From: Nocardiopsis sp. CC223A
Lineage (GTDB): Bacteria; Actinomycetota; Actinomycetes; Streptosporangiales; Streptosporangiaceae
Assembly: GCF_030766825.1 (NCBI RefSeq)
Contig: NZ_JASFDV010000051.1
Coordinates: 1 to 49,809, forward strand
DNA: 49,809 nucleotides
Direction: 5' to 3'
Position numbers and translations under genes: made by a program. The notes beneath the pieces were generated by a model, which saw only the letters and a list, made by a program, of their open reading frames with translations, was not told the DNA's origin and searched no databases. Position 1 is the stretch's first letter. Each line of letters opens with the position of its first letter. Shown here in pieces: positions 8,880-17,455 of this stretch.

Positions 8880-9489
8880 CGGTCATGTCCGCCATCGGCA
8901 GGGCCGCGGCCTCCGCCACGGGCTCCTCACGCCGGGCGGCCGCCGGAGGCTCCTCCGTGGGGGAGGCCGGGGCGGCGGCATCGGGGCTCGGGGAGGCGGC
9001 GGGGTCCGTGCCGAGAGCGGGCGTCTCCTGCGGCGGCACGGGCCGTGCCCGGGGGTCCTCGGGAGTGCGCGGCAGGCGGGGCCGCGGTTCCGGGACATCA
9101 GGGGACTCCTCCGCGGGCGGCTCACCGGGGGACGGCGGTTCGGGTGCGGGCGGCTCAGGCGCGGGCGGCTCGGGGGCGGGGGGTTCGGGACGCGGCTCCT
9201 GCGGCGGGCAGTCCGGGGCCCGGCCCGAGTGGACCACCACCCGGGTCCCGTCGGCGCAGACCAGGACATGGGACACGGGCGTCCGGCCGACCTCCACCTC
9301 GACCCGGTCGGGGCCGCTCACCACGTTCACGCCCGGGGCGTCCACCCGGACCCCGTCTTCCCCGGTGGTGACCGACACGGGACCCTCGGAGACCACGGGA
9401 TCGGGGGCGGCGGCCCGGGCCGCCGGTGCGCCGCCGATCAGCAGCAGGCCCGTCACCAGGACGGCCAGGGTGCGGCGGGGGGACCTCAT
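8758..9489 (-). CDS. secreted proline-rich protein with C-terminal hydrophobic segment
   Basis: This 243-residue protein has no recognised family. It has a signal peptide (MRSPRRTLAVLVTG... cleaved after ARA, about residue 27). A compact beta-like region (about 28-95) contains two Cys (LVCADGTRV and APDCPP). A long Pro/Glu-rich stretch with repeated PAPEPP units (about 97-200) leads to a C-terminal hydrophobic segment (TSAVLVVIVAVAAS) ending AAARANRQ. The layout suggests a surface stalk protein anchored at its C-terminus, without an LPxTG sorting signal. The start is ATG 9489, with GGAG upstream. The 3' end is duplicated downstream in frame beyond the TAG stop. Confidence 0.6.
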   Translation of the reverse strand: MRSPRRTLAVLVTGLLLIGGAPAARAAAPDPVVSEGPVSVTTGEDGVRVDAPGVNVVSGPDRVEVEVGRTPVSHVLVCADGTRVVVHSGRAPDCPPQEPRPEPPAPEPPAPEPPAPEPPSPGEPPAEESPDVPEPRPRLPRTPEDPRARPVPPQETPALGTDPAASPSPDAAAPASPTEEPPAAARREEPVAEAAALPMADMTGGGSTVSPTFGTMRTSAVLVVIVAVAASASAGAAARANRQ

Positions 9490-9613
9490 ATCACTCCTCG
9501 TGCTCGTTGTATGACACTCGGAGATCGTACGGGTTCGGGGCGGCCCGCGGGTCCGGAACACCGCGGCCGGGACCGAGGGAAAACCGGGTGGGAAGCGGGG
9601 GAAGCGGCCGGGG

Positions 9614-11266
9614 TCAGGGAGAGTGCAGCCGCAGCACCGCGTGCTCGGCCCAGTCCGGCGGCCGGGTCAGCCAGGACACCGCCGCCATCGTCGCGAACGC
9701 CAATGGGATGGTCCACGCCGCCGGCTGGGCCAGCAGCACCGTCGTCCACCCCTGCGGGGTCGGCAGCAGGAGCGACCAGCCCACCGCTCCGGTCGCCGTC
9801 ACCGCGCCCACGGTCAGCCCCGCCGCCGCGCCCGGCAGGGTGAGCCCGCGCCACCAGATCCCCAGCACCAGCAGCGGGCAGAACGTCGACGCCGCCACCG
9901 TGAACGCCCACACCACCAGCACGTTGATGTCGACCTTCTCGGCGGGCAGGGCCAGCAGCACCGCCACGCACGCGCCCACCGCCACCGCCAGCCGCAGCCG
10001 CGGCACGCTCCCCTGGAACAGGTCGTGCGACAGCCCGCCCGCCAACGCCAGCAGCAGACCCGACGACGTGGACAGGAACGCCCCGAACGCGCCCGCCGCC
10101 ACCAGCGCCGTCAGGATCGTCCCCGCCGCCCCCGGCACCGCCTGCGCGGGCAGCACCACCGCCACCGTGTCCGTGCCCTGCAACAGCACCAACTGCGGGG
10201 TCAGCACCCGGCCCAGCAGCCCGTACACCACCGGGAACAGGTAGAACAGGCCCAGCAGGGCGATCACCCCCACCGCCACCCGGCGGGCGATTCGCGCCGA
10301 CGGACTGGTGTGGAAGCGCATGATGACGTGCGGCAGCCCCATGCAGCCCAGCGTGATCGCCAGTATCGTCGACCACGTCTCGAACAGCGGGTACCCGCCC
10401 GAGTTCAGCAGCGGCGTGCTCCACCGCTCCCCGCCCAGGTCCGGCAGACCCTCCGGATGCGGCACCGCCGCCCCCGCCGGGAACACGTACCGGGTGCCCT
10501 CGGACACCGTGTGGTCGCCCGCCGCCAGGTCCACACGCCCGCCGTCCGGAGCGGTCACCGTCACCGGATCGTCCAGGCCGAACGTGGTGTCCACCGTGAA
10601 CTCCACCGGCGTCGTCTGCGCGAAGTGCGTCCCCCACTCCGGGTGCAGCGCCTGCGCCCGCAGGTCCGCACCGGCGTGCGCCACCAGGTACACCGCCGGG
10701 ATCGCGATGAACAGCAGTTTGACCATGTAGTGGAACGCCTGCACGTACGTCGCCGAGCGCATCCCCCCGGCCGCGATCGACCCGCTCACCACCATCCCGG
10801 CCAGCACCACGCCCACCCAGTACGGGGTGCCGCTGACCAGCGCCAGTACCACTCCGGCGCCCTTGAACTGCGGCACCAGGTACAGCAGCATGATCACCAG
10901 CACGATGCAGCCGCACAGCTTGCGCAGCCGGGGCGCGCCCAACCGGTACTCGGCGAAGTCCGGCACCGTGAACGCGCCCGACCGGCGCATCGGCCCGGCC
11001 ACCAGCGCCACCACCGCCACGTAGCCCGCGCAGAACCCGACCGCGTACCACATGGTGCCCAGGCCGTTCTTGAGCAGCAGCCCGGACAGGCCCAGCACCG
11101 AGGCGGCCGACAGGTACTCCCCGGCGATCGCGAGCGCGTTCCAGTTCGGCGACACCCGGCGCGAGGCCACCAGGAAGTCGGAGGTGGAGCGGGCCGCGCG
11201 GACCCCGTAGATGCCGATGACGAGGCTGGTGGCCAGCACCAGGCCGATGGCCAGGACGGAGATCAC
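9614..11266 (-). CDS. sodium:solute symporter (SSS family), first copy
   Basis: This 550-residue, about 13-helix symporter belongs to the ActP/acetate-permease branch. It shows STSDFLVASRRVSPNWNALA, GEYLSAASVLG and the later MGLPHVIMRFHTSPSA and STSSGLLLALA core elements. An extra extracytoplasmic loop of about 60 residues (roughly 185-255) distinguishes it from the second symporter in this window. The start is the GTG at 11266, overlapping the DUF485 stop as GTGA, so the two are translationally coupled. The longer open frame upstream is antisense-like shadow. Substrate is probably acetate or another short monocarboxylate (inference from family). Confidence 0.88.
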   Translation of the reverse strand: MISVLAIGLVLATSLVIGIYGVRAARSTSDFLVASRRVSPNWNALAIAGEYLSAASVLGLSGLLLKNGLGTMWYAVGFCAGYVAVVALVAGPMRRSGAFTVPDFAEYRLGAPRLRKLCGCIVLVIMLLYLVPQFKGAGVVLALVSGTPYWVGVVLAGMVVSGSIAAGGMRSATYVQAFHYMVKLLFIAIPAVYLVAHAGADLRAQALHPEWGTHFAQTTPVEFTVDTTFGLDDPVTVTAPDGGRVDLAAGDHTVSEGTRYVFPAGAAVPHPEGLPDLGGERWSTPLLNSGGYPLFETWSTILAITLGCMGLPHVIMRFHTSPSARIARRVAVGVIALLGLFYLFPVVYGLLGRVLTPQLVLLQGTDTVAVVLPAQAVPGAAGTILTALVAAGAFGAFLSTSSGLLLALAGGLSHDLFQGSVPRLRLAVAVGACVAVLLALPAEKVDINVLVVWAFTVAASTFCPLLVLGIWWRGLTLPGAAAGLTVGAVTATGAVGWSLLLPTPQGWTTVLLAQPAAWTIPLAFATMAAVSWLTRPPDWAEHAVLRLHSP

Positions 11267-11679
11267 GGCTCGGCGGAGTCCCTTCCGTCGGCGGTCGTGT
11301 GTTCGGCGGTCGTGTCTTCGGCGGCCTGCCGCGCGGCCTGCTCCTCGGCCCGTTCGGCCGACCGCACGTGCCACAGCGCCAACAGGAACAACAGCGGGTA
11401 CACCGCGGCCACGAGCAGCGCCCACGACAGCGGGACCCCCGCCAACCGCGCCTGCGTCAGCTGCGGCCACAGCGCGAACGCCCCGCTCATCCCGAACAGC
11501 AGCAGCGACAGCAGCCCCACCGTTCGTGCCGCCGTCCGGCGCTGGCGGTGGAACAGCCGCCGCGCCGCCTCGGTGTCCACCGGTTCGGGAATCGGCAGCA
11601 GGTGCTGGGCCGGGCGATTGCCCCGGGCCAGCGCGATCCGGGTCTGCGGGCTGGTCAGCTTCTCCCGCCGCGGGCTCAT
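11263..11679 (-). CDS. DUF485-like small membrane protein, symporter partner
   Basis: The 138-residue protein has two membrane segments (about 52-70 and 84-103) with cytoplasmic charged ends. DUF485 proteins are almost always encoded just before ActP-type symporters and are thought to be their accessory subunit. Its start overlaps the response-regulator stop (11676-11679), and its stop overlaps the symporter start as GTGA. This places it in the middle of a tightly coupled sensor-regulator-transporter operon. Confidence 0.75.
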   Translation of the reverse strand: MSPRREKLTSPQTRIALARGNRPAQHLLPIPEPVDTEAARRLFHRQRRTAARTVGLLSLLLFGMSGAFALWPQLTQARLAGVPLSWALLVAAVYPLLFLLALWHVRSAERAEEQAARQAAEDTTAEHTTADGRDSAEP

Positions 11680-12497
11680 GGCGCCCGCCGGGGGGAGCCG
11701 TCGGGTTCACCGTCCCGGGGCCGGGGAGTGCCCTGGGCGTTGGCCGCGCGCCCCAGCTGGTCCCGGCGGGCCGCCTCCAGCAGCCGGGCGCGCAGGTGCC
11801 GCCCGTGCCTGCGGCTCACCGGCACGTCCCCGGCCGGGGTGCCCGCCACCAGGCCCGAGGAGGACGTCACCCGCAGGTCGCGCACCCACGGGATGGCGAT
11901 GAGGAACCCCCGGTGCACCCGGACGAACCCGGCCGACGCCCACACCTCCTCCAGGTAGGACAGCGACAGCCGGATCAGGTGGCCGCCCTCGGCGGTGTGC
12001 AGGCGCACGTAGTCGCCCTGCGCCTCGACGAACTGCACGTCGTCGCGCTTGACGAACACCGTCCGGCGGCCCGTGTCGATCTGCACCACGTGCAGGTCCT
12101 CCGCCGGGGTGGCGGCCTCCTCGGGACGGCGCAGCTGCGCGATCCGCCCCACCGCCTCGGCCAGCCGCTCCGGCCGGATCGGCTTGAGCAGGTAGTCCAC
12201 GGCACCGATGCCGAACGCCTCCACGGCGTGCGCCTCCGACGCCGTCACGAACACGATCGACGGCGGCTCGGACATGACGCTCAGCACCCGGGCCACGTCC
12301 ATGCCGTCCAGCCCCGGCATGAGGATGTCCAGGAACGCCGCGTCGATGCTCTCCACCCCGAGCAGGCGCACGGCCGCCGCACCGTTCTCGGCCACCAGGA
12401 CCTGCGCCACCTCGGGCATGTCGCCGAGCAGCGCCGCCATCTCCTGGCGGGTGGACGCCTCGTCCTCCACCACCAGAACGCGGAGCGCGGGCTTCAC
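11676..12497 (-). CDS. LytTR-family response regulator
   Basis: The 273-residue protein has a receiver domain (about 4-120; acidic pocket Glu11-Asp12, phospho-acceptor Asp57 in FLDILMPG, Lys in YLLKPI) and a LytTR DNA-binding domain (about 145-245). The LytTR motifs VEAQGDYVRLHT and FVRVHRGFLI are visible. The C-terminal about 30 residues are an unstructured polar tail. The start is GTG 12497, overlapping the kinase stop as GTGA. With its kinase it should control transcription, most simply of the two flanking symporter pairs. No direct-repeat LytTR sites were confirmed by eye. Confidence 0.92.
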   Translation of the reverse strand: MKPALRVLVVEDEASTRQEMAALLGDMPEVAQVLVAENGAAAVRLLGVESIDAAFLDILMPGLDGMDVARVLSVMSEPPSIVFVTASEAHAVEAFGIGAVDYLLKPIRPERLAEAVGRIAQLRRPEEAATPAEDLHVVQIDTGRRTVFVKRDDVQFVEAQGDYVRLHTAEGGHLIRLSLSYLEEVWASAGFVRVHRGFLIAIPWVRDLRVTSSSGLVAGTPAGDVPVSRRHGRHLRARLLEAARRDQLGRAANAQGTPRPRDGEPDGSPRRAP

Positions 12498-13594
12498 TGC
12501 GCCACCACCCCCCTGGTGAACCTCGGAACGCGCACGGTCACCTTGGTCCCTTCCCCCAACGCGGTCTCGATCACCAGACCGTACTCGGGTCCGTAGACCG
12601 CACGCAGCCGCTGGTCCACGTTGGCCAGGCCGATGCTGCGCGACTCCGGTCCGGTTCCCGCCAGCAGGGAGCGGGCCAGGTCGGGGTGCATGCCCACGCC
12701 GTCGTCCTCGATCTCGATGACGCACAGCGGGCCCTCGCCGAACCCCGAGACGCTGATGTGCCCGCGCCCCTCCTTGCGTTCCAGGCCGTGCCGGATCGCG
12801 TTCTCCACGATCGGCTGCACCACCAGGAAGGGGATAGCCACCGGCAGCACCTCCGGGGCCATCCGCACGGTGATGTCCAGCCGGTCGTGGAACCGGGCCC
12901 GCTGGAGTTCGAGGTAGGTCTGCACCGCCTCCAGCTCGTCGGCGACCGTGGCGTAGTCGCCCTTCTCGGAGAAGCCGTACCGCAGGTAGTCGGCGAAGTC
13001 CGACAGCAGGTGCCGGGCCCGGTCCGGGTCGGTGCGCACCAGCGCAGCGATGACGGCCAGCGCGTTGTGCACGAAGTGCGGGGAGATCTGGGCGCGCAGC
13101 GTGCGCAGGTCGGCGGCGGCGATCCGGGCGCGGGCCCGGCGCAGTGCCGCGTGGTCCAGCGAGTCCGCGACCAGCGCGGCCGCCGCCTCCACGTCGGCCT
13201 CGACCGGGTCGCCGCAGGCCAGCAGGGCGCCGGAGATCTCCTCGGCGACGTTCAGAGGGACGGCGCACACCGTGGTCCCGTCCCTGAGCCGGGTCCGGAC
13301 GTTGCTGCCGTATTCGAAGACCTGGGAGAGCAGGGAATCCACCTCCTCCGGCTCCAGGTGCCTCCCGTGGCCGGCCACCGGGCCGTCCAGGTCGGCCAGG
13401 ACGACGCCCTCGGCGCCGAGGAGCCGCCGCAGTCGCTTGGCGGCGGCGGGCACGCTCCTGCCGTGCAGCCCGTCCCGGAGGTCGACGCCCAGAGCGTGGA
13501 CCTGGCGCATCAATTCGACTCTCGCCGACGGCTCCGACGACTCGGGACTGCGACGTCGGGAGGGGGACAACCACGACGGCCACCGGTACGACAC
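12494..13594 (-). CDS. LytS-type sensor histidine kinase
   Basis: The 366-residue kinase has a GAF-like sensor region (about 25-165) lacking transmembrane helices, so it is probably cytoplasmic. A His_kinase domain follows with ISPHFVHNAL (phosphorylated His). The ATPase carries the N-box VVQPIVENAIRHGL, DDGVG and SIGLANVDQRL. It pairs with the LytTR regulator downstream (4-bp overlap). The GTG at 13594 gives the best agreement with family length; ATG 13510 is an alternative and the upstream frame is probably untranslated. A cytoplasmic sensor next to carboxylate transporters suggests it reads an internal metabolite (inference). Confidence 0.85.
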   Translation of the reverse strand: MSYRWPSWLSPSRRRSPESSEPSARVELMRQVHALGVDLRDGLHGRSVPAAAKRLRRLLGAEGVVLADLDGPVAGHGRHLEPEEVDSLLSQVFEYGSNVRTRLRDGTTVCAVPLNVAEEISGALLACGDPVEADVEAAAALVADSLDHAALRRARARIAAADLRTLRAQISPHFVHNALAVIAALVRTDPDRARHLLSDFADYLRYGFSEKGDYATVADELEAVQTYLELQRARFHDRLDITVRMAPEVLPVAIPFLVVQPIVENAIRHGLERKEGRGHISVSGFGEGPLCVIEIEDDGVGMHPDLARSLLAGTGPESRSIGLANVDQRLRAVYGPEYGLVIETALGEGTKVTVRVPRFTRGVVAQ

Positions 13595-13696
13595 ATGATG
13601 ACGATATCCCAGCAAAGTGTGTCGGCGCTCACGTTGTCCGGGTCCCTTTCGGCTTACGTGGTGATCTTTGCACGGGGATGCGGTTCGGGCGCGAAG

Positions 13697-13729
13697 CGGG
13701 CCCGTCACCCGCGAGGGGTGACGGGCCCG
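13697..13729. terminator. hairpin between kinase gene and second symporter operon
   Basis: The perfect 14-bp stem CGGGCCCGTCACCC pairs with 13716-13729 across a 5-base loop. It lies in the 13595-13927 gap, which otherwise holds only further hairpins and the presumed promoter of the kinase operon. It could end transcription arriving from the upstream symporter operon. Confidence 0.6.
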
Positions 13730-13836
13730 GTGGGAAGGGGAGCCGGGGCGGTGGCCGGTAATCCGGAGACAGGGTGTACCTCCGGTCGGGAGTGCGGCCA
13801 CCGATGGCCGCCCCGGATCCTCTGTGGTCCGTGGGA

Positions 13837-13862
13837 CCGGAACCCTCTTGCGAGGGCTCCGG
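13837..13862. terminator. secondary terminator-like hairpin
   Basis: A 10-bp stem with one mismatch (13837-13846 with 13853-13862) resembles the main terminator at 13886-13917 in sequence, as if duplicated from it. Confidence 0.4.
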
Positions 13863-13885
13863 CTCCGGGCGGGGCTTGAAGGGTG

Positions 13886-13917
13886 GGGCCGGAACCCTTT
13901 TACGGGGGTTCCGGCCC
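13886..13917 (-). terminator. intrinsic terminator of the actP-like operon
   Basis: A perfect 12-bp stem (13886-13897 with 13906-13917) lies 10 bases past the symporter stop codon on the minus strand. Confidence 0.7.
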
Positions 13918-13927
13918 TGGGCGGGCT

Positions 13928-15610
13928 CTAGTGTTCCGAGGCCTTCTCGGCACCCGCGCCGGACAGGGCGCGGACCTGGAGCAGGGCGAACTTCTCGAAG
14001 TCCTGCTCCTTGGAGGTGAGCGTGCCGACGACCGCGCACAGGATGCTGATCGGCACCGACACCAGGGCCGGGTTGGGCAGCGGGAACCAGGCGAAGTCGG
14101 CGCCCGAGATGAGCGCGGTCTCCGACCCGGAGACGACCGGGGAGAAGAAGACCAGGCCGACGGCGCTGATGAGGCCGCCGTAGATGCCGGCCAGGGCGCC
14201 GCGCGTGTTGAAGCGCTTCCAGAACAGGCTGAGCAGGATCGTCGGCAGGTTGGCCGAGGCGGCGATGGCGAACGCCAGCGCCACCAGGAAGGCCACGTTG
14301 AGGCCCTGGGCGAAGATCGCGAGCACGATGGCCACCACACCGACGGCGAGGGCGGCGATCTTGGCGACCTTCACCTCTTCGGAGCCGGTCGCCTTCCCCC
14401 GGCGGATCACCGAGTTGTAGAAGTCGTGCGCCAGCGAGGAGGAGGAGGCGATGACCAGGCCGGCCACCGTCGACAGGATCGCGGCGAAGGCAGCGGAGGC
14501 GATGATCGCCAGCAGCACCGCCCCGGCCATTTCCCCGCCGATGGTCTCGCCGACCGTCTGCGCCAGCTGCGGTGCGGCCGTGTTGCCCGCCGCGTCCTGT
14601 GCGCGGATCGCCTCGTGCCCGACCAGGGCGGCCGCGCCGAAGCCCAGCACCAGGGTCATCAGGTAGAAGGTGCCGATGAGGCCGATGCCCCAGTTCACCG
14701 ACTTGCGGGCGCTCTGGGAGTCCGGGACCGTGTAGAAGCGGATGAGGATGTGCGGCAGCCCCGCCGTGCCCAGCACCAGGGCCAGGCCCAGGCTGATCAG
14801 GTCGAGCTTGTTCCACATGGTCTGGATCGCGTCGCCCTCTACCTCGACGCCGTAGCGCAGACCCGGCTCCAGGAAGCCGGACTGGCCGCTGGCCTGCGCG
14901 GCGTCGCCCATGAGCGCACCCAGGTTGAAGCCGTACAGGCTCAGGGTGAGCACCGTCAGCAGGGCGGCACCCGACATGAGGATGACGGCCTTGACGATCT
15001 GCACCCAGGTGGTGCCCTTCATGCCGCCGAAGGTGACGTAGACGGTCATCAGCAGGCCGACGACCACGATGCCGACGATCTTGGCGGTGGCGGCGTCCAT
15101 CCCGAGGAAGGTCTGGCCCTCCTGGATGCCCAGCAGCAGGGCGATGAGGGCGCCGGCGCCGACCATCTGGGCCAGCAGGTAGAAGATCGACACCACCAGG
15201 GTGGAGACCGAGGCCGCGGTGCGCACCGGGCGCTGCTGCATCCGGAAGGAGAGGACGTCGCCCATGGTGTAGCGGCCGGAGTTGCGCAGCAGCTCGGCGA
15301 CGAGCAGCAGGGCCACGAGCCAGGCGACGAGGAAGCCGATGGAGTACAGGAAGCCGTCGTAGCCGAACAGGGCGATCATGCCCGCGATACCGAGGAACGA
15401 CGCGGCGGACATGTAGTCGCTGCCGATGGCCAGGCCGTTCTGGAGCGGGGAGAAGCTCCGGCCGCCGGAGTGGAAGTCGGTGGCGGACTTGGTCTGGCGG
15501 CCCGCCCACACCGTGATTCCGAGGGTGGCGGCGACCATGAGGGAGAAGAGGACGACGGTGACGAGACGGGAGCTCTCGTTCGTCGTCGCTTCCTGCGCGA
15601 GCTCGATCAC
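13928..15610 (-). CDS. actP: cation/acetate symporter (SSS family, ActP/MctC-like)
   Basis: The 560-residue integral membrane symporter is predicted to import acetate or other monocarboxylates with Na+ or H+. It has about 13 helices with family signatures: GGRSFSPLQNGLAIGSDYMSAASFLG (read in parts), GGMKGTTWVQIVKA, GTAGLPHILIRFYTVPDS and ILSTVAGLVIASSSSLAHD. The start is GTG 15610, overlapping the DUF485 stop by GTGA with the start codon inside the preceding frame. It is closer to classical ActP than the first symporter in this window and lacks the extra loop. A strong terminator follows. Confidence 0.92.
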   Translation of the reverse strand: MIELAQEATTNESSRLVTVVLFSLMVAATLGITVWAGRQTKSATDFHSGGRSFSPLQNGLAIGSDYMSAASFLGIAGMIALFGYDGFLYSIGFLVAWLVALLLVAELLRNSGRYTMGDVLSFRMQQRPVRTAASVSTLVVSIFYLLAQMVGAGALIALLLGIQEGQTFLGMDAATAKIVGIVVVGLLMTVYVTFGGMKGTTWVQIVKAVILMSGAALLTVLTLSLYGFNLGALMGDAAQASGQSGFLEPGLRYGVEVEGDAIQTMWNKLDLISLGLALVLGTAGLPHILIRFYTVPDSQSARKSVNWGIGLIGTFYLMTLVLGFGAAALVGHEAIRAQDAAGNTAAPQLAQTVGETIGGEMAGAVLLAIIASAAFAAILSTVAGLVIASSSSLAHDFYNSVIRRGKATGSEEVKVAKIAALAVGVVAIVLAIFAQGLNVAFLVALAFAIAASANLPTILLSLFWKRFNTRGALAGIYGGLISAVGLVFFSPVVSGSETALISGADFAWFPLPNPALVSVPISILCAVVGTLTSKEQDFEKFALLQVRALSGAGAEKASEH

Positions 15611-15990
15611 GAGGCGTCCTCCCGGTTCTGCTGAAGGGCCTCACGCACGTCGGCGGCGGCGGGGTCCAGGTTGCGCCGGGCGTACAGCGTGTACCAGACG
15701 GCGATGCCGAAGGTCGACGCGAACTGGAGCACGCCGAAGACCAGGGCCACGTTCACGTTTCCGAAGAGCACCGTGCCCATGACGTCCCGGCCGAAGGCCG
15801 ACATCAGGACGTACAGGAGGTACCAGGCGAGGAACGCCGCGCTCGCCGGGAAGATGAAGCGGTACAGGCGCTGCTTGAGCAGCTGGAAGCGCGGGTCGGA
15901 GTGCATGGCGACGGCGGCCTCCGCGCTCAGTGCGGAGCCGTCGCCGTTCGGCGGCGGTGAGGGGTCCTTCGGGGACCGCTCGATCGTCAT
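15607..15990 (-). CDS. DUF485 family membrane protein, ActP partner
   Basis: The 127-residue protein has a polar N-terminus, then 'HSDPRFQLLKQRLYRFIFP' and two membrane helices (about 49-70 and 85-108) with YTLYARRNLDP after the second helix. This is the classical DUF485 (YjcH-like) arrangement. The start is ATG 15990, with GGAGG at 9-bp spacing. It is coupled to the symporter by GTGA overlap. Confidence 0.88.
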   Translation of the reverse strand: MTIERSPKDPSPPPNGDGSALSAEAAVAMHSDPRFQLLKQRLYRFIFPASAAFLAWYLLYVLMSAFGRDVMGTVLFGNVNVALVFGVLQFASTFGIAVWYTLYARRNLDPAAADVREALQQNREDAS

Positions 15991-16358
15991 GGCTTGGAAC
16001 CTCCGGGGGATGGGCGGGACGGTGCGGTGGTGCTGAAGTGCTGAGGAGTAGTGGTGCTGTGGAGTGGTCTGGTGTTGCCATCCGATTTCTCGGATGTGAC
16101 CTGTATTACTCGGCACTGTAAGCAGCTGCACTGTCCGGCCAGGAGGGGGCGCGTGGACGCACGCGCCGAACGCGGGAGCGGCGCGGCGAGCGGTCGCCGA
16201 CCGTGCGGTGAGCGGTCGTGGTACGGGACGAACGGTCGGCGAGCGGTCGGCGCGGTGAGGGGGATCTCCGTCGGGGGAGGAACAGCCCGGCCCCGGGGGC
16301 GTTGTACCGTTCACATCGACACCGCCCGCGCAGCGCGCGGGCCAGGTTCTTCGGGACC
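15991..16358. other. divergent intergenic region with GARCGGTC repeats
   Basis: No gene is seen. AT-richer sequence at 16020-16130 probably carries the promoter of the DUF485/symporter operon. Four copies of GARCGGTC occur at 16189-16196, 16210-16217, 16230-16237 and 16241-16248, possible binding sites upstream of the riboswitch. Confidence 0.35.
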
Positions 16359-16399
16359 CCGGACGAGGTGCGCCGTACCCGGTCAGGACAAGACGGCGT
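16359..16399 (+). promoter_or_regulatory. guanidine-III (ykkC-III) riboswitch
   Basis: The segment beginning CCGGACGAGGTGCGCCGTAC and ending GTCAGGACAAGACGGCG has the compact ykkC-III architecture. CCGG (16359-16362) pairs with CCGG (16379-16382), and GCGCCGT (16370-16376) can pair with ACGGCG (16393-16398) to form the pseudoknot. From memory it is essentially the same as the structurally solved Thermobifida fusca element. It ends about 20 bases before the ribosome site of an SMR exporter, the classical target of this riboswitch. Binding of guanidinium is expected to open expression of the exporter. Confidence 0.9.
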
Positions 16400-16431
16400 G
16401 GAACATCCGTTCTCGTCGTGGAGGTGTACCG

Positions 16432-16746
16432 ATGGCCTGGCTCGTGCTCGTCCTGTCCGGACTGCTGGAGACCGCGTGGGCGACCGCGTTGAGCGCGTCC
16501 AAGGGTTTCACCCGGCTGTGGCCGACCGTGATCTTCGGGGCCACCCTGGTCGGCAGCATGGCGGGGCTGGCCTACGCCCTGCGGAGCATCCCCGTGGGCA
16601 CAGGGTACGCGGTGTGGGTCGCCATCGGCGCAGTCGGCACCGCATTGGTGGGCATGTTCGTCCTGGGCGAGGGGTTCAGCGTGACCAGGGCGCTGTGCCT
16701 GCTGCTCATCGTCGCCGGTGTGGTCGGCCTCAAGCTGGCCCACTGA
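16432..16746 (+). CDS. gdx: SMR-family guanidinium exporter (Gdx type)
   Basis: The 104-residue, four-helix small multidrug resistance protein functions as a dual-topology dimer. The essential Glu13 lies in SGLLETAWATALSASKGFTR, and the later GTGYAVWVAIGAVGTA segment matches Gdx/SugE proteins rather than broad-specificity EmrE. The expected role is proton-coupled export of guanidinium. The guanidine-III riboswitch immediately upstream independently supports this. The start is ATG 16432, with GGAGG 8 bp before it. The large inverted-repeat locus starts directly after the stop. Confidence 0.95.
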   Translation: MAWLVLVLSGLLETAWATALSASKGFTRLWPTVIFGATLVGSMAGLAYALRSIPVGTGYAVWVAIGAVGTALVGMFVLGEGFSVTRALCLLLIVAGVVGLKLAH

Positions 16747-16759
16747 GCCGGTTGGCGGG

Positions 16760-17060
16760 GTGGGGCTGCCTCCGCCGCAGGGGGTTGCCCACTCGCCCGG
16801 AAACCCCGGCCATAGCCGGAGGGCGAACCGGGGCTTCCGCTGCCGGGGGTTGTCCACTCGCCCGGGGCGCCCGGCCACAGCCGGGAGGAGAACCGGGGCT
16901 TCCGCTGCCGGGGGTTGTCCACCCGCCCGGGGCGCCCGGCCACAGCCGGAGGGCGAACCGGGACCTCCGCCCCAGGGGGTTACCCACCCGACCGGAAACC
17001 CCGGCCACAGCCGGAAGGAGAACCGGGGCCTCCGCCGCAGGGGGTTGCCCACCCGACCGG
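16760..17060 (+). repeat. left array of 65-bp repeats (about 4.6 units)
   Basis: Units of 65 bp end in GGAGAACCG or GGGCGAACCG. Each contains the small hairpin CCGGC-CACA-GCCGG (or a close form) and a GGGGGTTGYCCAC block. The unit length is not a multiple of three, arguing against coding. Confidence 0.85.
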
Positions 17061-17455
17061 AATGCTCAGCCCGAGCCGTGTCACGCCAGTGGGGTGCCCG
17101 GCCCCAGGGGGGGTTCGCGACAGAGGTGAAGGTTTCCAAAAGGGCCACCGCTTGGAAACGGACGGGGCGCTACGCGTGGGCCCGGCCCCGGCCGCAGTCG
17201 GCGCCCGGCAGAGTGTGGAGGGAATCGTTGGGCGCACGTCCCGGGTGGTGGGGGTGTGATCGCCGGAGCCGGGTGCACGTGGAGCGTGCACACTCGCACC
17301 GCTCGGGGCGGGAGGCAATGGTCCGCCTGCAAACGGCGGGATGCTCCACGCTCGTTTGAAAGCCCGACCACAGGTGGGGTGACCCCGGCGGTGCCCGCCC
17401 TCCGTCACCACAGGGGGGTGAGGGAGGAAGAACCGCGGCCTCCGCCCCAAGGGGT
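17061..17455 (+). ncRNA. left core of inverted repeat, candidate structured RNA/DNA element
   Basis: The core contains hairpin GTTTCCAA/TTGGAAAC (17132-17159, 12-base loop) and hairpin GTGCACG-TGGAG-CGTGCAC (17273-17291). The segment at 17278-17285 is also complementary to 17343-17350, a possible tertiary or switching interaction. All three are preserved in the right arm. Whether it is transcribed is unknown. Confidence 0.4.

Noticed and set aside
9486..11051. 521-codon minus-strand frame overlapping the first symporter
   Set aside because: It is a different frame of the symporter gene, rich in Gly/Arg and without membrane helices.
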